This document shows, piece by piece, positions 7,188 through 13,318 of a stretch of DNA of 37,311 nucleotides. A model generated the notes under the pieces. That model worked only from the letters and a program-made list of their open reading frames with translations. It made no database searches and was not told the DNA's origin. Numbering within the stretch: the first letter of the stretch is position 1; each line of letters starts with the position of its first letter. Position numbers and translations under genes: made by a program. This DNA comes from a virus: IMG/VR virus record IMGVR_UViG_3300038701_003207, positions 1 through 37,311 of that record, one strand, 5' to 3'.

Positions 7188-8147
7188 CTACCCTCTCTGC
7201 ATAGGGTACTGATTTTTAGTCCAATATACAATAGTTTTTTTAAAATCATCCTCCAAGAATCCTATCGGCGCATCTCCTTTAGGAGTAGAAATCACAATTC
7301 TGTTGGCAAAAATCTTCATATTCCCTGGTTTGTAAGTATGCAGCCATTCGTGTGCCCACATCTGATTCTCTTGAATGATTGCTTGTTTTTTGTCAGTGGC
7401 CTCTTCCTCTATTTGTCTTTTCGTTCTCTTGGCAGCTTTCTTGCTGATGACAAGCTTTTCGAACTTTTCGCGGAGTTTCCTTCCGCTCAAGATGTTTTTG
7501 CTCCAGAATCCATCTTCAAAGGCCCAGGAGATAACAGCGGAGATTTCCTCCTCATCTCTTCCGTCCAGGCGAATGAGTTTCTCGATATCTGGCACCCACT
7601 TGTCAAGAGAGGGTTCTTTTGCCTTGGGGTCTAGTTCCTTGATCTTCGAAAAGAGGAAGCGCGCAAGTCGCTGCGCCGCGTCAGCGGTCTGCGACTCTTG
7701 TTCTTCTTTCTTTGTCTTTGTGTTCTTTGTTAACTGTGTTCTTTGTATTAGAGACGGGTTTACCGTAGCCGGTTTAACCGGCTCTGGTGAATCCATACTG
7801 GGTTTAACCTGTTCTGGAAACATTTTTTGAAACTCAGGAAGGGGAATTGGGTAGGCGTCATATCTATGAACCCATCGACCTTGTTCATTGCGAGTTCTTA
7901 CATATACGATATATTGAGATTCTATGAGCTCATTCATCATTCGATCTATCGCCTCTTTTCCATTACCTCTCGTATCTCCTTTGTACACATCGCAAAGATG
8001 AGATCTTTTGATCTCCCAATCATCTGGAAGTGATTGCAAGTACCAGAGCAATCCTTTGGCAGCGAAGCTTAGATTTGGGTCTTGAGCTGATTGATTGAAA
8101 GTGACGCAGAATTCTTTTTGAATCTTTACTTTATGGATATTTGCCAT
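7188..8147 (-). CDS. Replication initiator-like (winged helix, DnaD-like)
   Basis: 319 residues. The N-terminal winged helix (about 12-85: LSFAAKGLLWYLQSLPDDW, then AIDRMMNELIESQYI) matches phage replisome organisers. A Pro/Gln linker (about 108-150) follows, then a DnaD-like C-terminal helical domain containing AFEDGFWSKNILSGRKLREK. Such proteins melt the origin and load the host helicase. It is the first gene of the long minus-strand operon, with AAGGAG 5 bases before ATG 8147 and a 250-base leader upstream. The direct repeats often found inside such genes at the origin are not obvious. Confidence 0.82.
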   Translation of the reverse strand: MANIHKVKIQKEFCVTFNQSAQDPNLSFAAKGLLWYLQSLPDDWEIKRSHLCDVYKGDTRGNGKEAIDRMMNELIESQYIVYVRTRNEQGRWVHRYDAYPIPLPEFQKMFPEQVKPSMDSPEPVKPATVNPSLIQRTQLTKNTKTKKEEQESQTADAAQRLARFLFSKIKELDPKAKEPSLDKWVPDIEKLIRLDGRDEEEISAVISWAFEDGFWSKNILSGRKLREKFEKLVISKKAAKRTKRQIEEEATDKKQAIIQENQMWAHEWLHTYKPGNMKIFANRIVISTPKGDAPIGFLEDDFKKTIVYWTKNQYPMQRG

Positions 8148-8333
8148 TTTTTACTCCTTGGAGAACAAGGCTATGACAAAAAAGAACGAATCTTGTATAT
8201 TCTTTCATGATTGCAACCTGTCTCCGGTTTAGGGTTGATAATCGGAAATCAAGGGCGTGGTGGCCCTTTTTTTCACTTGTGGTATAGTTTTAAATAAACT
8301 ATCTTTCACGTCAATGTAAATTGCCGTGTCTAC

Positions 8334-8357
8334 AAAAAGAGTCCTTCTACGGGACTC
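8334..8357 (-). terminator. Terminator or attenuator in the replication leader
   Basis: On the minus strand, GAGTCC (8352-8357) pairs with GGACTC (8339-8344) around a 7-nt loop, followed by five T. It lies downstream of the repressor gene and at the same time inside the leader of the replication operon. It can therefore end repressor transcripts and attenuate the replication operon. Confidence 0.7.
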
Positions 8358-8362
8358 CTCGT

Positions 8363-8382
8363 GTGTAGGTGACCGCTCTAGT
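8363..8382 (-). promoter_or_regulatory. Operon-head motif, copy B
   Basis: The 14-mer GTGTAGGTGACCGC at 8363-8376 is identical to the one at 22874-22887 and matches the copy at 1354. Here it is followed by TCTAGT and sits between two hairpins in the leader of the replication operon. Confidence 0.5.
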
Positions 8383-8400
8383 GGTTCTGGGGCGGTCTTT

Positions 8401-8429
8401 TTTATACTCTTTTAAAGAATTTGAGTTAA
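8401..8429 (-). promoter_or_regulatory. Sigma70-like promoter for the replication operon
   Basis: On the minus strand TTAACT (8424-8429) and TATAAA (8401-8406) are separated by exactly 17 bases. Transcription would start near 8394, at the foot of the GACCGC hairpin, just past the end of the repressor gene. Confidence 0.5.
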
Positions 8430-8776
8430 GAAATGATTTGAGAAGTGTACTTCTCTTTGAACTCCTGAAACTCAGGATCTTTGTCTAATTCATCCAGGTC
8501 AGAAGTATTTTTCCATGCTTTAGGAAGGCCTGCGGTCGTCTTTTTTTCACCTAATGAATCTTTCCATTTTTCATATAGGGCTGATTGTTCTTTGGTCAAA
8601 AGATGCTCTAAATTAATCTTACCTTTTGAAATATGATACAATTTGAGCGCAGTAAGCAAAGAAGGGGATGTTCTTTTGCTTTTTATTGAAGATATAGAAG
8701 GTTGTGAAACTTCCACGTCTTTGGCTAATTTATTCATCTTCAGTTTGTATTTCCAAAGATATTCGTCTAAATCCAT
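8426..8776 (-). CDS. Cro/CI-type helix-turn-helix repressor
   Basis: 116 residues. The HTH is at about residues 12-45 (LAKDVEVSQPSISSIKSK, then SLLTALKLYHIS), with a short helical C-terminal half and no peptidase domain. A GGAGG ribosome site precedes ATG 8776. It is divergent from the recombination operon at 8925, and the intervening DNA carries a strong promoter and two TTCGCAA half-sites. It probably represses that operon and its own gene. This is the main hint of a temperate or regulated life cycle. Confidence 0.82.
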   Translation of the reverse strand: MDLDEYLWKYKLKMNKLAKDVEVSQPSISSIKSKRTSPSLLTALKLYHISKGKINLEHLLTKEQSALYEKWKDSLGEKKTTAGLPKAWKNTSDLDELDKDPEFQEFKEKYTSQIIS

Positions 8777-8812
8777 ACATTTCCTCCATTTTTTTAGGAT
8801 TTCACCGATAGT

Positions 8813-8819
8813 TTCGCAA
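8813..8819. promoter_or_regulatory. Candidate repressor half-site O2
   Basis: TTCGCAA here is repeated, inverted, as TTGCGAA at 8897-8903 within the larger inverted repeat. It lies close to the start of the repressor gene, where it could mediate autoregulation. Assignment is inference. Confidence 0.35.
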
Positions 8820-8848
8820 AGCTAATCTTTTTAAGCTAGGACTATGTG

Positions 8849-8878
8849 TTGACATAAATGTATGCTTTGTTAGATAAT
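8849..8878 (+). promoter_or_regulatory. Strong promoter of the recombination operon
   Basis: A perfect TTGACA (8849-8854) and GATAAT (8873-8878) are separated by 18 bases. The predicted start lies inside the inverted repeat at 8881-8906, so a bound repressor would block it. Confidence 0.7.
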
Positions 8879-8880
8879 GT

Positions 8881-8906
8881 TTGTGAACGCAAGGAATTGC
8901 GAACAA
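8881..8906. promoter_or_regulatory. Candidate repressor operator O1
   Basis: Imperfect inverted repeat with outer arms TTGT/ACAA and inner arms CGCAA/TTGCG (8888-8892 with 8897-8901) around GGAA. It sits just downstream of the -10 of the recombination promoter and upstream of the ribosome site (GAGGAG at 8912-8917). Confidence 0.5.
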
Positions 8907-8924
8907 TACACGAGGAGAACCAAC

Positions 8925-9179
8925 ATGAATTATTATCACGAAGATATGTTTGCGGACACACAGGAATGTGATTCCGATCCAGATACTCAAGACTATCTAC
9001 AAGGAATTGTAGAAGCCATATATATCGATGGAAACACAAAGAAACTTGAACATTGTTTGGAAGAACTTTGTCATATTCACAAAGTTGAATACACATTAAA
9101 TGAATTGAAAATCGCAAAGAAACCCCATCCTATATTGGAATGGTATGTTGATATGCAGAAACAAGTAATAGGAGAATAA
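8925..9179 (+). CDS. Small acidic early protein
   Basis: 84 residues from ATG 8925, chosen because GAGGAG ends 7 bases before it and the upstream alternative at 8877 lies in the promoter/operator. The N-terminus is acidic and His-rich (MNYYHEDMFADTQECDSDPD). The rest is helical. First gene of the operon leading to RecT and exonuclease. Family not recognised; first genes of such operons are often regulators or inhibitors of host functions, but nothing here proves it. Confidence 0.72.
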   Translation: MNYYHEDMFADTQECDSDPDTQDYLQGIVEAIYIDGNTKKLEHCLEELCHIHKVEYTLNELKIAKKPHPILEWYVDMQKQVIGE

Positions 9180-9180
9180 T

Positions 9181-9909
9181 ATGAAAGAAAACAAAGAGAT
9201 CGTTGTAGATATCCAAGATACTATACAAGTATGCAAAGAGTTACTAAAAACGCAGCATTATCAAAAGATAGGTAATGAAGGTATTTTCGCAATTGTACAA
9301 AAAGCAAAAGCACTTGGCATTCATCCATTGAAAGCTCTAAATGGAGGTATGTACTTTGTACAAGGCAAAGTAGAGATGTCATCCGCCATGATGAATGAGT
9401 TGATTCGTTTGAATAAGCATTCCATCACTAAAGATAGAAAGTCAGATGATACAATCTGTATTTTGCATGGAAAGAGGGCAGATAATAATGATACCTGGAC
9501 AGAGTCATTTTCTATTGAAGATGCGAAACGTGCTGGGATCTATCGTAATCAATGGCTTAAATATCCAAAAGATATGCTATTTGCAAGGGCATTGAGTAGA
9601 CTTGCTCGTCAACTTTTCCCGGATGTTATCCAAGGTTGTTATGTTCAGGGAGAGATAAGTGTGGTTCCTGAAGTTGTAGAGAAAAAAGAAGAGAGCGTCA
9701 CCGCACAAGAAGTGAAAGAACTTGAGCAATACCTTTCAACAAATGAAGCTCTAAAACAAAACATCACTAACTATCTTCTTCAAGAATACGGAGTGGAGAA
9801 TTTAGATGAAATACCACGTGATCTATTTGATAAAGTACTTCCTAAAGCAAAAGCACAGTATGAGCCTTTAGTCTTTGGTGAAGAAGAACAACAAGCAATG
9901 GGAGAATAA
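9181..9909 (+). CDS. RecT-like single-strand annealing protein
   Basis: 242 residues. The core runs from GIFAIVQKAKALGIHPLKAL and GGMYFVQGKVEMSSAMMNEL through the hallmark MLFARALSRLARQLFPDVI near residue 130-150, as in RecT-family recombinases. It is followed by a Glu/Lys-rich C-terminal tail. These proteins anneal complementary single strands made by the partner exonuclease, which is encoded at 10057. The junction GGAGAATAATATG at its start is repeated at the start of the next gene. It supports phage recombination and recombination-dependent replication. Confidence 0.86.
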   Translation: MKENKEIVVDIQDTIQVCKELLKTQHYQKIGNEGIFAIVQKAKALGIHPLKALNGGMYFVQGKVEMSSAMMNELIRLNKHSITKDRKSDDTICILHGKRADNNDTWTESFSIEDAKRAGIYRNQWLKYPKDMLFARALSRLARQLFPDVIQGCYVQGEISVVPEVVEKKEESVTAQEVKELEQYLSTNEALKQNITNYLLQEYGVENLDEIPRDLFDKVLPKAKAQYEPLVFGEEEQQAMGE

Positions 9910-9910
9910 T

Positions 9911-10084
9911 ATGTTTATATGTGGTTGTTGCGACGAGTATAAAGATAAAATAGAATGTGCTGATTTAACAGATAAATACGAATATATTTGTCAAGAATGT
10001 GTTGATTATAAAAAAATTTTTAAAAGTTTTGAAGAAGAATACAAAAGGGAGAAGTTATGCAACAGAATACACCTGAATGGCTAG
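9911..10084 (+). CDS. Small cysteine-rich (zinc) protein
   Basis: 57 residues from ATG 9911 (the frame extends back to 9875 inside the RecT gene). Cys clusters MFICGCC and ICQEC form a likely zinc knuckle, followed by a charged helix. It is between the annealing protein and the exonuclease, and its 3' end overlaps the exonuclease start by 28 bases. A small accessory factor for recombination is possible. Confidence 0.7.
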   Translation: MFICGCCDEYKDKIECADLTDKYEYICQECVDYKKIFKSFEEEYKREKLCNRIHLNG

Positions 10085-10905
10085 AGATGAGAAAATCTAA
10101 GATAGGGGCAAGTGATGCCCCTATCATTATGGGGGAGTCTCCATGGAAGACGCCCTACCAACTATGGCAACAAAAGTTAGACCTTGTGTCTCAAGAAGAT
10201 CAAAATCATGCAATGCGACGTGGTCATGAAATGGAACCTATCGCACGAGATGCTTACATAAAACACACTGGTATAAATATTGAACCCAAGGTCGTTTTTC
10301 ATCCTGAAAGAGACTGGATGATGGCTTCTTTGGATGGATACAATCAAGAGAGGGGAGTTGCTGTAGAGATCAAATGTCCAGGAGAAAAAGACCATGCATT
10401 GGCAGCGGAGGGTAAGATTCCTCCTAAATATTATGCTCAACTTCAACATCAACTTGCTGTATTAGGTTTAAATAAGATACACTATTTTTCTTTTCGAGAA
10501 GATTCCTTCTACTTAATTGAGGTCGAGATGGACGAAGCCTACATAAAGAAAATGATTAAGAAAGAAGAGGCTTTTATGAAGTGCCTTAGAGAATTTCAAT
10601 CGCCTGAGCTAAGCGATAGAGACTTAATCAATCAGCAATCAGACGAGTGGAAGCAAAGCGCTGAAGCTTGGATAGAGGTTAATGAGCAACTAAAAATACT
10701 CAAAGACAAAGAAAAAGAAGCCCGAGAGCGTTTAATTGCTCTGACCAATAATAAGAGTTCGAAAGGAGCGGGAGTGAAAGCGCTTAGAACTATTCGGAAG
10801 GGGAATATCGATTATAATCAAATTCCAGAGATAAAAGTGATTGATCTTGAGCCTTATAGAAAGTCATCAATTACTACCTGGAGAATAACAAAGGAAAAAA
10901 CATGA
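10057..10905 (+). CDS. YqaJ-family recombination exonuclease
   Basis: 282 residues. A 5'-3' exonuclease of the lambda Exo/YqaJ fold that pairs with RecT. Motifs in order: IGASDAPIIMGESPWKTPYQ (about 17-36), RRGHEMEPIARDAY, LDGYNQERGVAVEIKCPG (the Asp and the E-x-K of the active site, about residues 93-110), and YYAQLQHQLAVLG. A GGGAGAAG site precedes ATG 10057. The C-terminal 80 residues are a coiled-coil extension (LKDKEKEARERLIAL) as in several phage homologues. Confidence 0.92.
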   Translation: MQQNTPEWLEMRKSKIGASDAPIIMGESPWKTPYQLWQQKLDLVSQEDQNHAMRRGHEMEPIARDAYIKHTGINIEPKVVFHPERDWMMASLDGYNQERGVAVEIKCPGEKDHALAAEGKIPPKYYAQLQHQLAVLGLNKIHYFSFREDSFYLIEVEMDEAYIKKMIKKEEAFMKCLREFQSPELSDRDLINQQSDEWKQSAEAWIEVNEQLKILKDKEKEARERLIALTNNKSSKGAGVKALRTIRKGNIDYNQIPEIKVIDLEPYRKSSITTWRITKEKT

Positions 10906-11084
10906 AGCAGCTGACATTTTTTCAAGAAACCGAACAGCTTACATTTAAGCTTGAGAAAACAAACAAACAATTAAACAACGTTAGAAGAGGTCTCTTTAAA
11001 AGACATGGTGAACTGACCAAAGAGATCTCTTCTCTTAAAGACAACCTTATTAAGGTGTTGTACCTTATACATAAGGGAACTTAA
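10902..11084 (+). CDS. Small coiled-coil protein after the exonuclease
   Basis: 60 residues. The ATG overlaps the exonuclease stop (ATGA). It is a Gln/Lys/Leu-rich amphipathic helix from start to end (LEKTNKQLNNVRRGLFKRHG). Unrecognised; its coupling to the exonuclease suggests a subunit or modulator. Confidence 0.7.
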   Translation: MKQLTFFQETEQLTFKLEKTNKQLNNVRRGLFKRHGELTKEISSLKDNLIKVLYLIHKGT

Positions 11085-11624
11085 GTGAGTTACATAACAC
11101 CAAGAGAAATGTTATGTCCTTCCAGTTTAAGAGTTGTTAATTATTGTGATATGCCCGAACTGAAAAGAATGGATAAGGAAGAGCTTCAAGATATAGTGGA
11201 TGAAGAATATAATTTAGCAACACAAATATTCCTTCCTATTCATGTTTTAAGCGTGGTCTCTTCTATTATTCCAATAGCAATAATTATTACCACCATATAC
11301 GATGCCGTCTTTCGAAGTTTATTTTTGAGAAAAAGCATCTCTCTTAGAGGTGTTTACATTAATCTACCAAAAAAAAAATTATGTAAATGTTTTTTATCTA
11401 TAGTAGTTATACAAACCATATTTTTAGCATGCTGGAAAATTCTCTTCAGAAATATAAATTTAGACAAGGGGAGTTGGTATTTTCACAATAAGAGAGTATC
11501 AAGATTAAGAGCCAAAGTTGCCTACCTTAATAATCTACACCCAAAAAATATGAGCCCATTAAAAGGTAGATATTTTTATAAATTGAAAGCTCATTTTACG
11601 GGAGTGTCTAGAAAATACAGGTAA
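11085..11624 (+). CDS. Two-helix membrane protein, no known family
   Basis: 179 residues from GTG 11085, immediately after the previous stop; an in-frame ATG at 11109 is an alternative. There are two hydrophobic segments, at about residues 45-72 (IFLPIHVLSVVSSIIPIAII) and 98-119 (CFLSIVVIQTIFLACWKILF), with a very basic C-terminal tail of about 50 residues. No family is recognised. It ends the recombination operon and converges on the F-box-like membrane protein gene, from which it is separated by a hairpin. A membrane or host-interaction role is possible. Confidence 0.68.
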   Translation: MSYITPREMLCPSSLRVVNYCDMPELKRMDKEELQDIVDEEYNLATQIFLPIHVLSVVSSIIPIAIIITTIYDAVFRSLFLRKSISLRGVYINLPKKKLCKCFLSIVVIQTIFLACWKILFRNINLDKGSWYFHNKRVSRLRAKVAYLNNLHPKNMSPLKGRYFYKLKAHFTGVSRKYR

Positions 11625-11628
11625 AGAA

Positions 11629-11648
11629 ATCACCCCAGTAGGGGTGAT
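11629..11648. terminator. Hairpin between convergent genes
   Basis: A perfect 8-bp stem ATCACCCC/GGGGTGAT with a 4-nt AGTA loop lies between the convergent genes ending at 11624 and 11665. The T-run is poor on the plus strand, and on the minus strand TTTCTTT follows. It probably acts as a bidirectional terminator. Confidence 0.65.
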
Positions 11649-11664
11649 AAGTTACAATCTTTAT

Positions 11665-12852
11665 TTAAGATAAAATCTCTTTCTTTGTTGCTTCTCGCTG
11701 CAGGTCAACAAGAACAGTCACAAGAGGGATATGGGACTTTTCAGATACCTTGAGTCCTGTACTTGAGCACACTTTATTTTGTAAATCCTGTTTAGACTCT
11801 TCAAGACTTATCAAATGTCCTCCATGTGTACATTCAATCTCTTCTTCTTCATTGGTAAAAAATTTCATTTCTAATTTTTCATCAATAAAGCTGCAATTGC
11901 AATATACTGGAAATGGGGGAAGAAGCTCTTTAGAAATACCAAATTTCTTAAGTACTTCATTTGGGATGGGTATTGTGGTAGTTCTTTCATACTCTTGCAT
12001 TTTCGCATCCCATTCTGGAAGATATGCATCTTTTGCAATTTGTCTTTGATACATACCAAATCCTATAGCACCCAACATAGTAGCGCCTATCAACATCTTC
12101 CATTTGTTAGTAACCATAAATCTGGCTAGTGCTCCACTTTGCATATCTGCAAACAGTATTTTTATTTTGCCTTTTCCTAACCTTTCTATTGTGTGAGGGT
12201 TTTTTATTGCATTGTTTGCTTTTTTTATCCCCTCTCCTATCTTTTCTAAGTCAGGTAAATTTGACCCTTTCCCTATATAAGAAAAAAGTGTACCAAGAGC
12301 CTCTAATAGTTCCTTATCTTTATCTACAACCTTCTTTATGCTTGCATAACTTTCCTTGGTGGTCACATAATCTTTTAAGGTAAACATTTGATAAAAAGAT
12401 GCTGGAATATTTGCTAACAACCCCTCTACGGAAAACAACGCTGTCCCTAATGTTGTAGACGCTAGAAGATTAAGTTTGTTTATATTTCTATAATAATAAT
12501 AAAGTCTTCCTTTTTTGTTTTCCCTTATTTCCTCTCTTTTCTCATTATACTTTTCCATATCTTTTGAAAGTGACCCAAAATCATTCATTCTGCCATACAA
12601 TACTTTGCAAGACAAAGACAGGCTTACTCGGTCTGTTATGTCCATGTATTGAGTAATGCAAGTTAAAGTTTGTGGAGTCTCAAACACCTGTCTCTTAACT
12701 GGTCTTAAATCACGCCCAGTTTTATCTACTTCTTGCTTCCATAGCTTACAGACAAGCCTACAATTAAGAAGTGTTGGCCGTGTTGAATAATGAAAAGTTC
12801 TTTCAAGCACGGGTTGCAGTTCCATAGGGTGAAGATTTATTTTAGTTTCCAT
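11665..12852 (-). CDS. F-box-like, membrane-anchored, RING/U-box-like effector candidate
   Basis: 395 residues. Two F-box-like repeats lie at the N-terminus: residues about 6-45 (LLNCRLVCKLWKQEVD) and 58-92 (YMDITDRVSLSLSCKVLYGR). Each has the Leu/Cys-Lys-x-Trp/Leu-Tyr pattern of the eukaryotic SCF ubiquitin ligase adaptor motif. Then come a basic stretch, a hydrophobic segment at about 128-155, a helical middle, a second membrane segment at about 252-268, and a C-terminal region (314-385) with CNC, CTHGGH and CSSTGLKVSEKSHIPL. The last resembles the Cys/His pattern of RING domains and the CPxTG...I motif of U-boxes. It has its own promoter and leader hairpin. This looks like a host-beneficial gene for bacteria living in eukaryotes; domain calls are by eye. 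Confidence 0.72.
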   Translation of the reverse strand: METKINLHPMELQPVLERTFHYSTRPTLLNCRLVCKLWKQEVDKTGRDLRPVKRQVFETPQTLTCITQYMDITDRVSLSLSCKVLYGRMNDFGSLSKDMEKYNEKREEIRENKKGRLYYYYRNINKLNLLASTTLGTALFSVEGLLANIPASFYQMFTLKDYVTTKESYASIKKVVDKDKELLEALGTLFSYIGKGSNLPDLEKIGEGIKKANNAIKNPHTIERLGKGKIKILFADMQSGALARFMVTNKWKMLIGATMLGAIGFGMYQRQIAKDAYLPEWDAKMQEYERTTTIPIPNEVLKKFGISKELLPPFPVYCNCSFIDEKLEMKFFTNEEEEIECTHGGHLISLEESKQDLQNKVCSSTGLKVSEKSHIPLVTVLVDLQREATKKEILS

Positions 12853-12876
12853 TTGAATTCCTTTAGTTGTTTTTAG

Positions 12877-12894
12877 GTGAGGTTATTTCCTCAC
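12877..12894 (-). promoter_or_regulatory. Leader hairpin of the F-box-like gene
   Basis: GTGAGG/CCTCAC with a 6-nt AT loop lies between the promoter and the AAAGGA ribosome site of the gene starting at 12852. It would form near the 5' end of the transcript and may protect or regulate it. Confidence 0.4.
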
Positions 12895-12901
12895 AAAAAT
12901 G

Positions 12902-12930
12902 ACTATAAAAAGAGTGGTTATTATTATCAA
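12902..12930 (-). promoter_or_regulatory. Promoter of the F-box-like gene
   Basis: On the minus strand TTGATA (12925-12930) and TATAGT (12902-12907) are exactly 17 bases apart, 50 bases upstream of ATG 12852. A dedicated bacterial-type promoter fits an independently expressed accessory gene. Confidence 0.65.
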
Positions 12931-13023
12931 ACTGTTTATTTTTAAATAAAATACTATACTTAATTGACAAAAAAAAGTATGATGTTTTCTTAGGAGCAAC
13001 TTACAATTTCCTAGGAGTTACAA

Positions 13024-13230
13024 ATGAAACAAACAATCACTTTTGAAGGCGATTTCTACGAAGATAGAGAAGAAATGAAAATCATTCTGCATTCGAGTGA
13101 TATGTACTCTAGTCTATGGGATGCTCGCAATAAAATAAGAAACCGTACAAAATACGAAAACATTACAGAACAAGAAGAGAAATTCTTAGAAGAACTCTCC
13201 GAAATTCTTTATATTGAAGGCTTAGACTAA
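13024..13230 (+). CDS. Conserved small acidic phage protein
   Basis: 68 residues. The pattern MKQTITFEGDFYEDREEM, SSLWDARNKIRNRTKY and EQEEKFLEELSEILY belongs to a short protein widely seen in phages next to helicase or recombination genes. Function is not established. A CTAGGAG ribosome site precedes ATG 13024, and a similar CTTAGGAG with the following TTACAA is duplicated about 20 bases upstream. It is the first gene of the helicase operon. Confidence 0.78.
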   Translation: MKQTITFEGDFYEDREEMKIILHSSDMYSSLWDARNKIRNRTKYENITEQEEKFLEELSEILYIEGLD

Positions 13231-13234
13231 ACTT

Positions 13235-13303
13235 TTACCGCTTAGGCTGCTAGCGCTTAGCAAGAAACGCACTCTTGTTGGTCTCGTACGGGATCGGCGG
13301 TAA
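13235..13303 (+). ncRNA. tRNA-like cloverleaf leader upstream of the helicase
   Basis: The 69 bases fold by eye as a cloverleaf. The closing stem is TTACCGC/GCGGTAA, 7 bp perfect (13235-13241 with 13297-13303). There is a 2-nt spacer, a 4-bp stem AGGC/GCTT with a 7-nt loop (13244-13258), a 5-bp stem CAAGA/TCTTG with a 7-nt AACGCAC loop (13261-13277), and a 6-bp stem GGTCTC/GGGATC with a GTAC loop (13280-13295). The proportions match tRNA, but U33, the GG of the D-loop and TTC of the T-loop are missing, so it is not a normal tRNA. It ends 15 bases before the helicase ATG. It could be a regulatory leader, a tRNA mimic or a decayed tRNA. Confidence 0.5.
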
Positions 13304-13318
13304 TCCTTAGGAAAAAAA

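Larger units (their letters stand above)
8148..8425 (-). promoter_or_regulatory. Long leader of the replication operon
   Basis: These 278 bases hold no convincing gene. From the promoter at 8401-8429 the leader carries a GACCGC/GCGGTC hairpin (8371-8376 with 8392-8397), the operon-head motif, a terminator-like hairpin (8334-8357), an ATAGTTT/AAACTAT inverted repeat near 8284-8302, and an AAGGGC/GCCCTT hairpin near 8250-8268. This arrangement looks like transcription attenuation or antitermination before the replication genes. Confidence 0.5.

Noticed and set aside
7131-7830. Long plus-strand frames opposite the replication initiator
   Set aside because: They are antisense shadows of 6896-8147; they have no ribosome sites and Ser/Phe-rich low-complexity products.
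8131-8208. A 25-residue leader peptide (MKEYTRFVLFCHSL...) overlapping the replication initiator start
   Set aside because: It has no ribosome site at a proper distance and no run of regulatory codons; it is probably chance.
8371-8403. A plus-strand terminator (GACCGC/GCGGTC then six T)
   Set aside because: No plus-strand gene lies upstream. The T-run is the complement of the -10 region of a minus-strand promoter, so the hairpin more likely acts in the minus-strand leader.
12964-12969. TTGACA as a -35 box for the 13024 gene
   Set aside because: The only -10-like sequence downstream (TATGAT at 12978) is 8 bases away, too close for sigma70. The promoter of this unit is unresolved.
13235-13303. 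A functional tRNA gene
   Set aside because: The cloverleaf lacks U33, the D-loop GG, the T-loop TTC and a normal discriminator, so it is reported as tRNA-like only.
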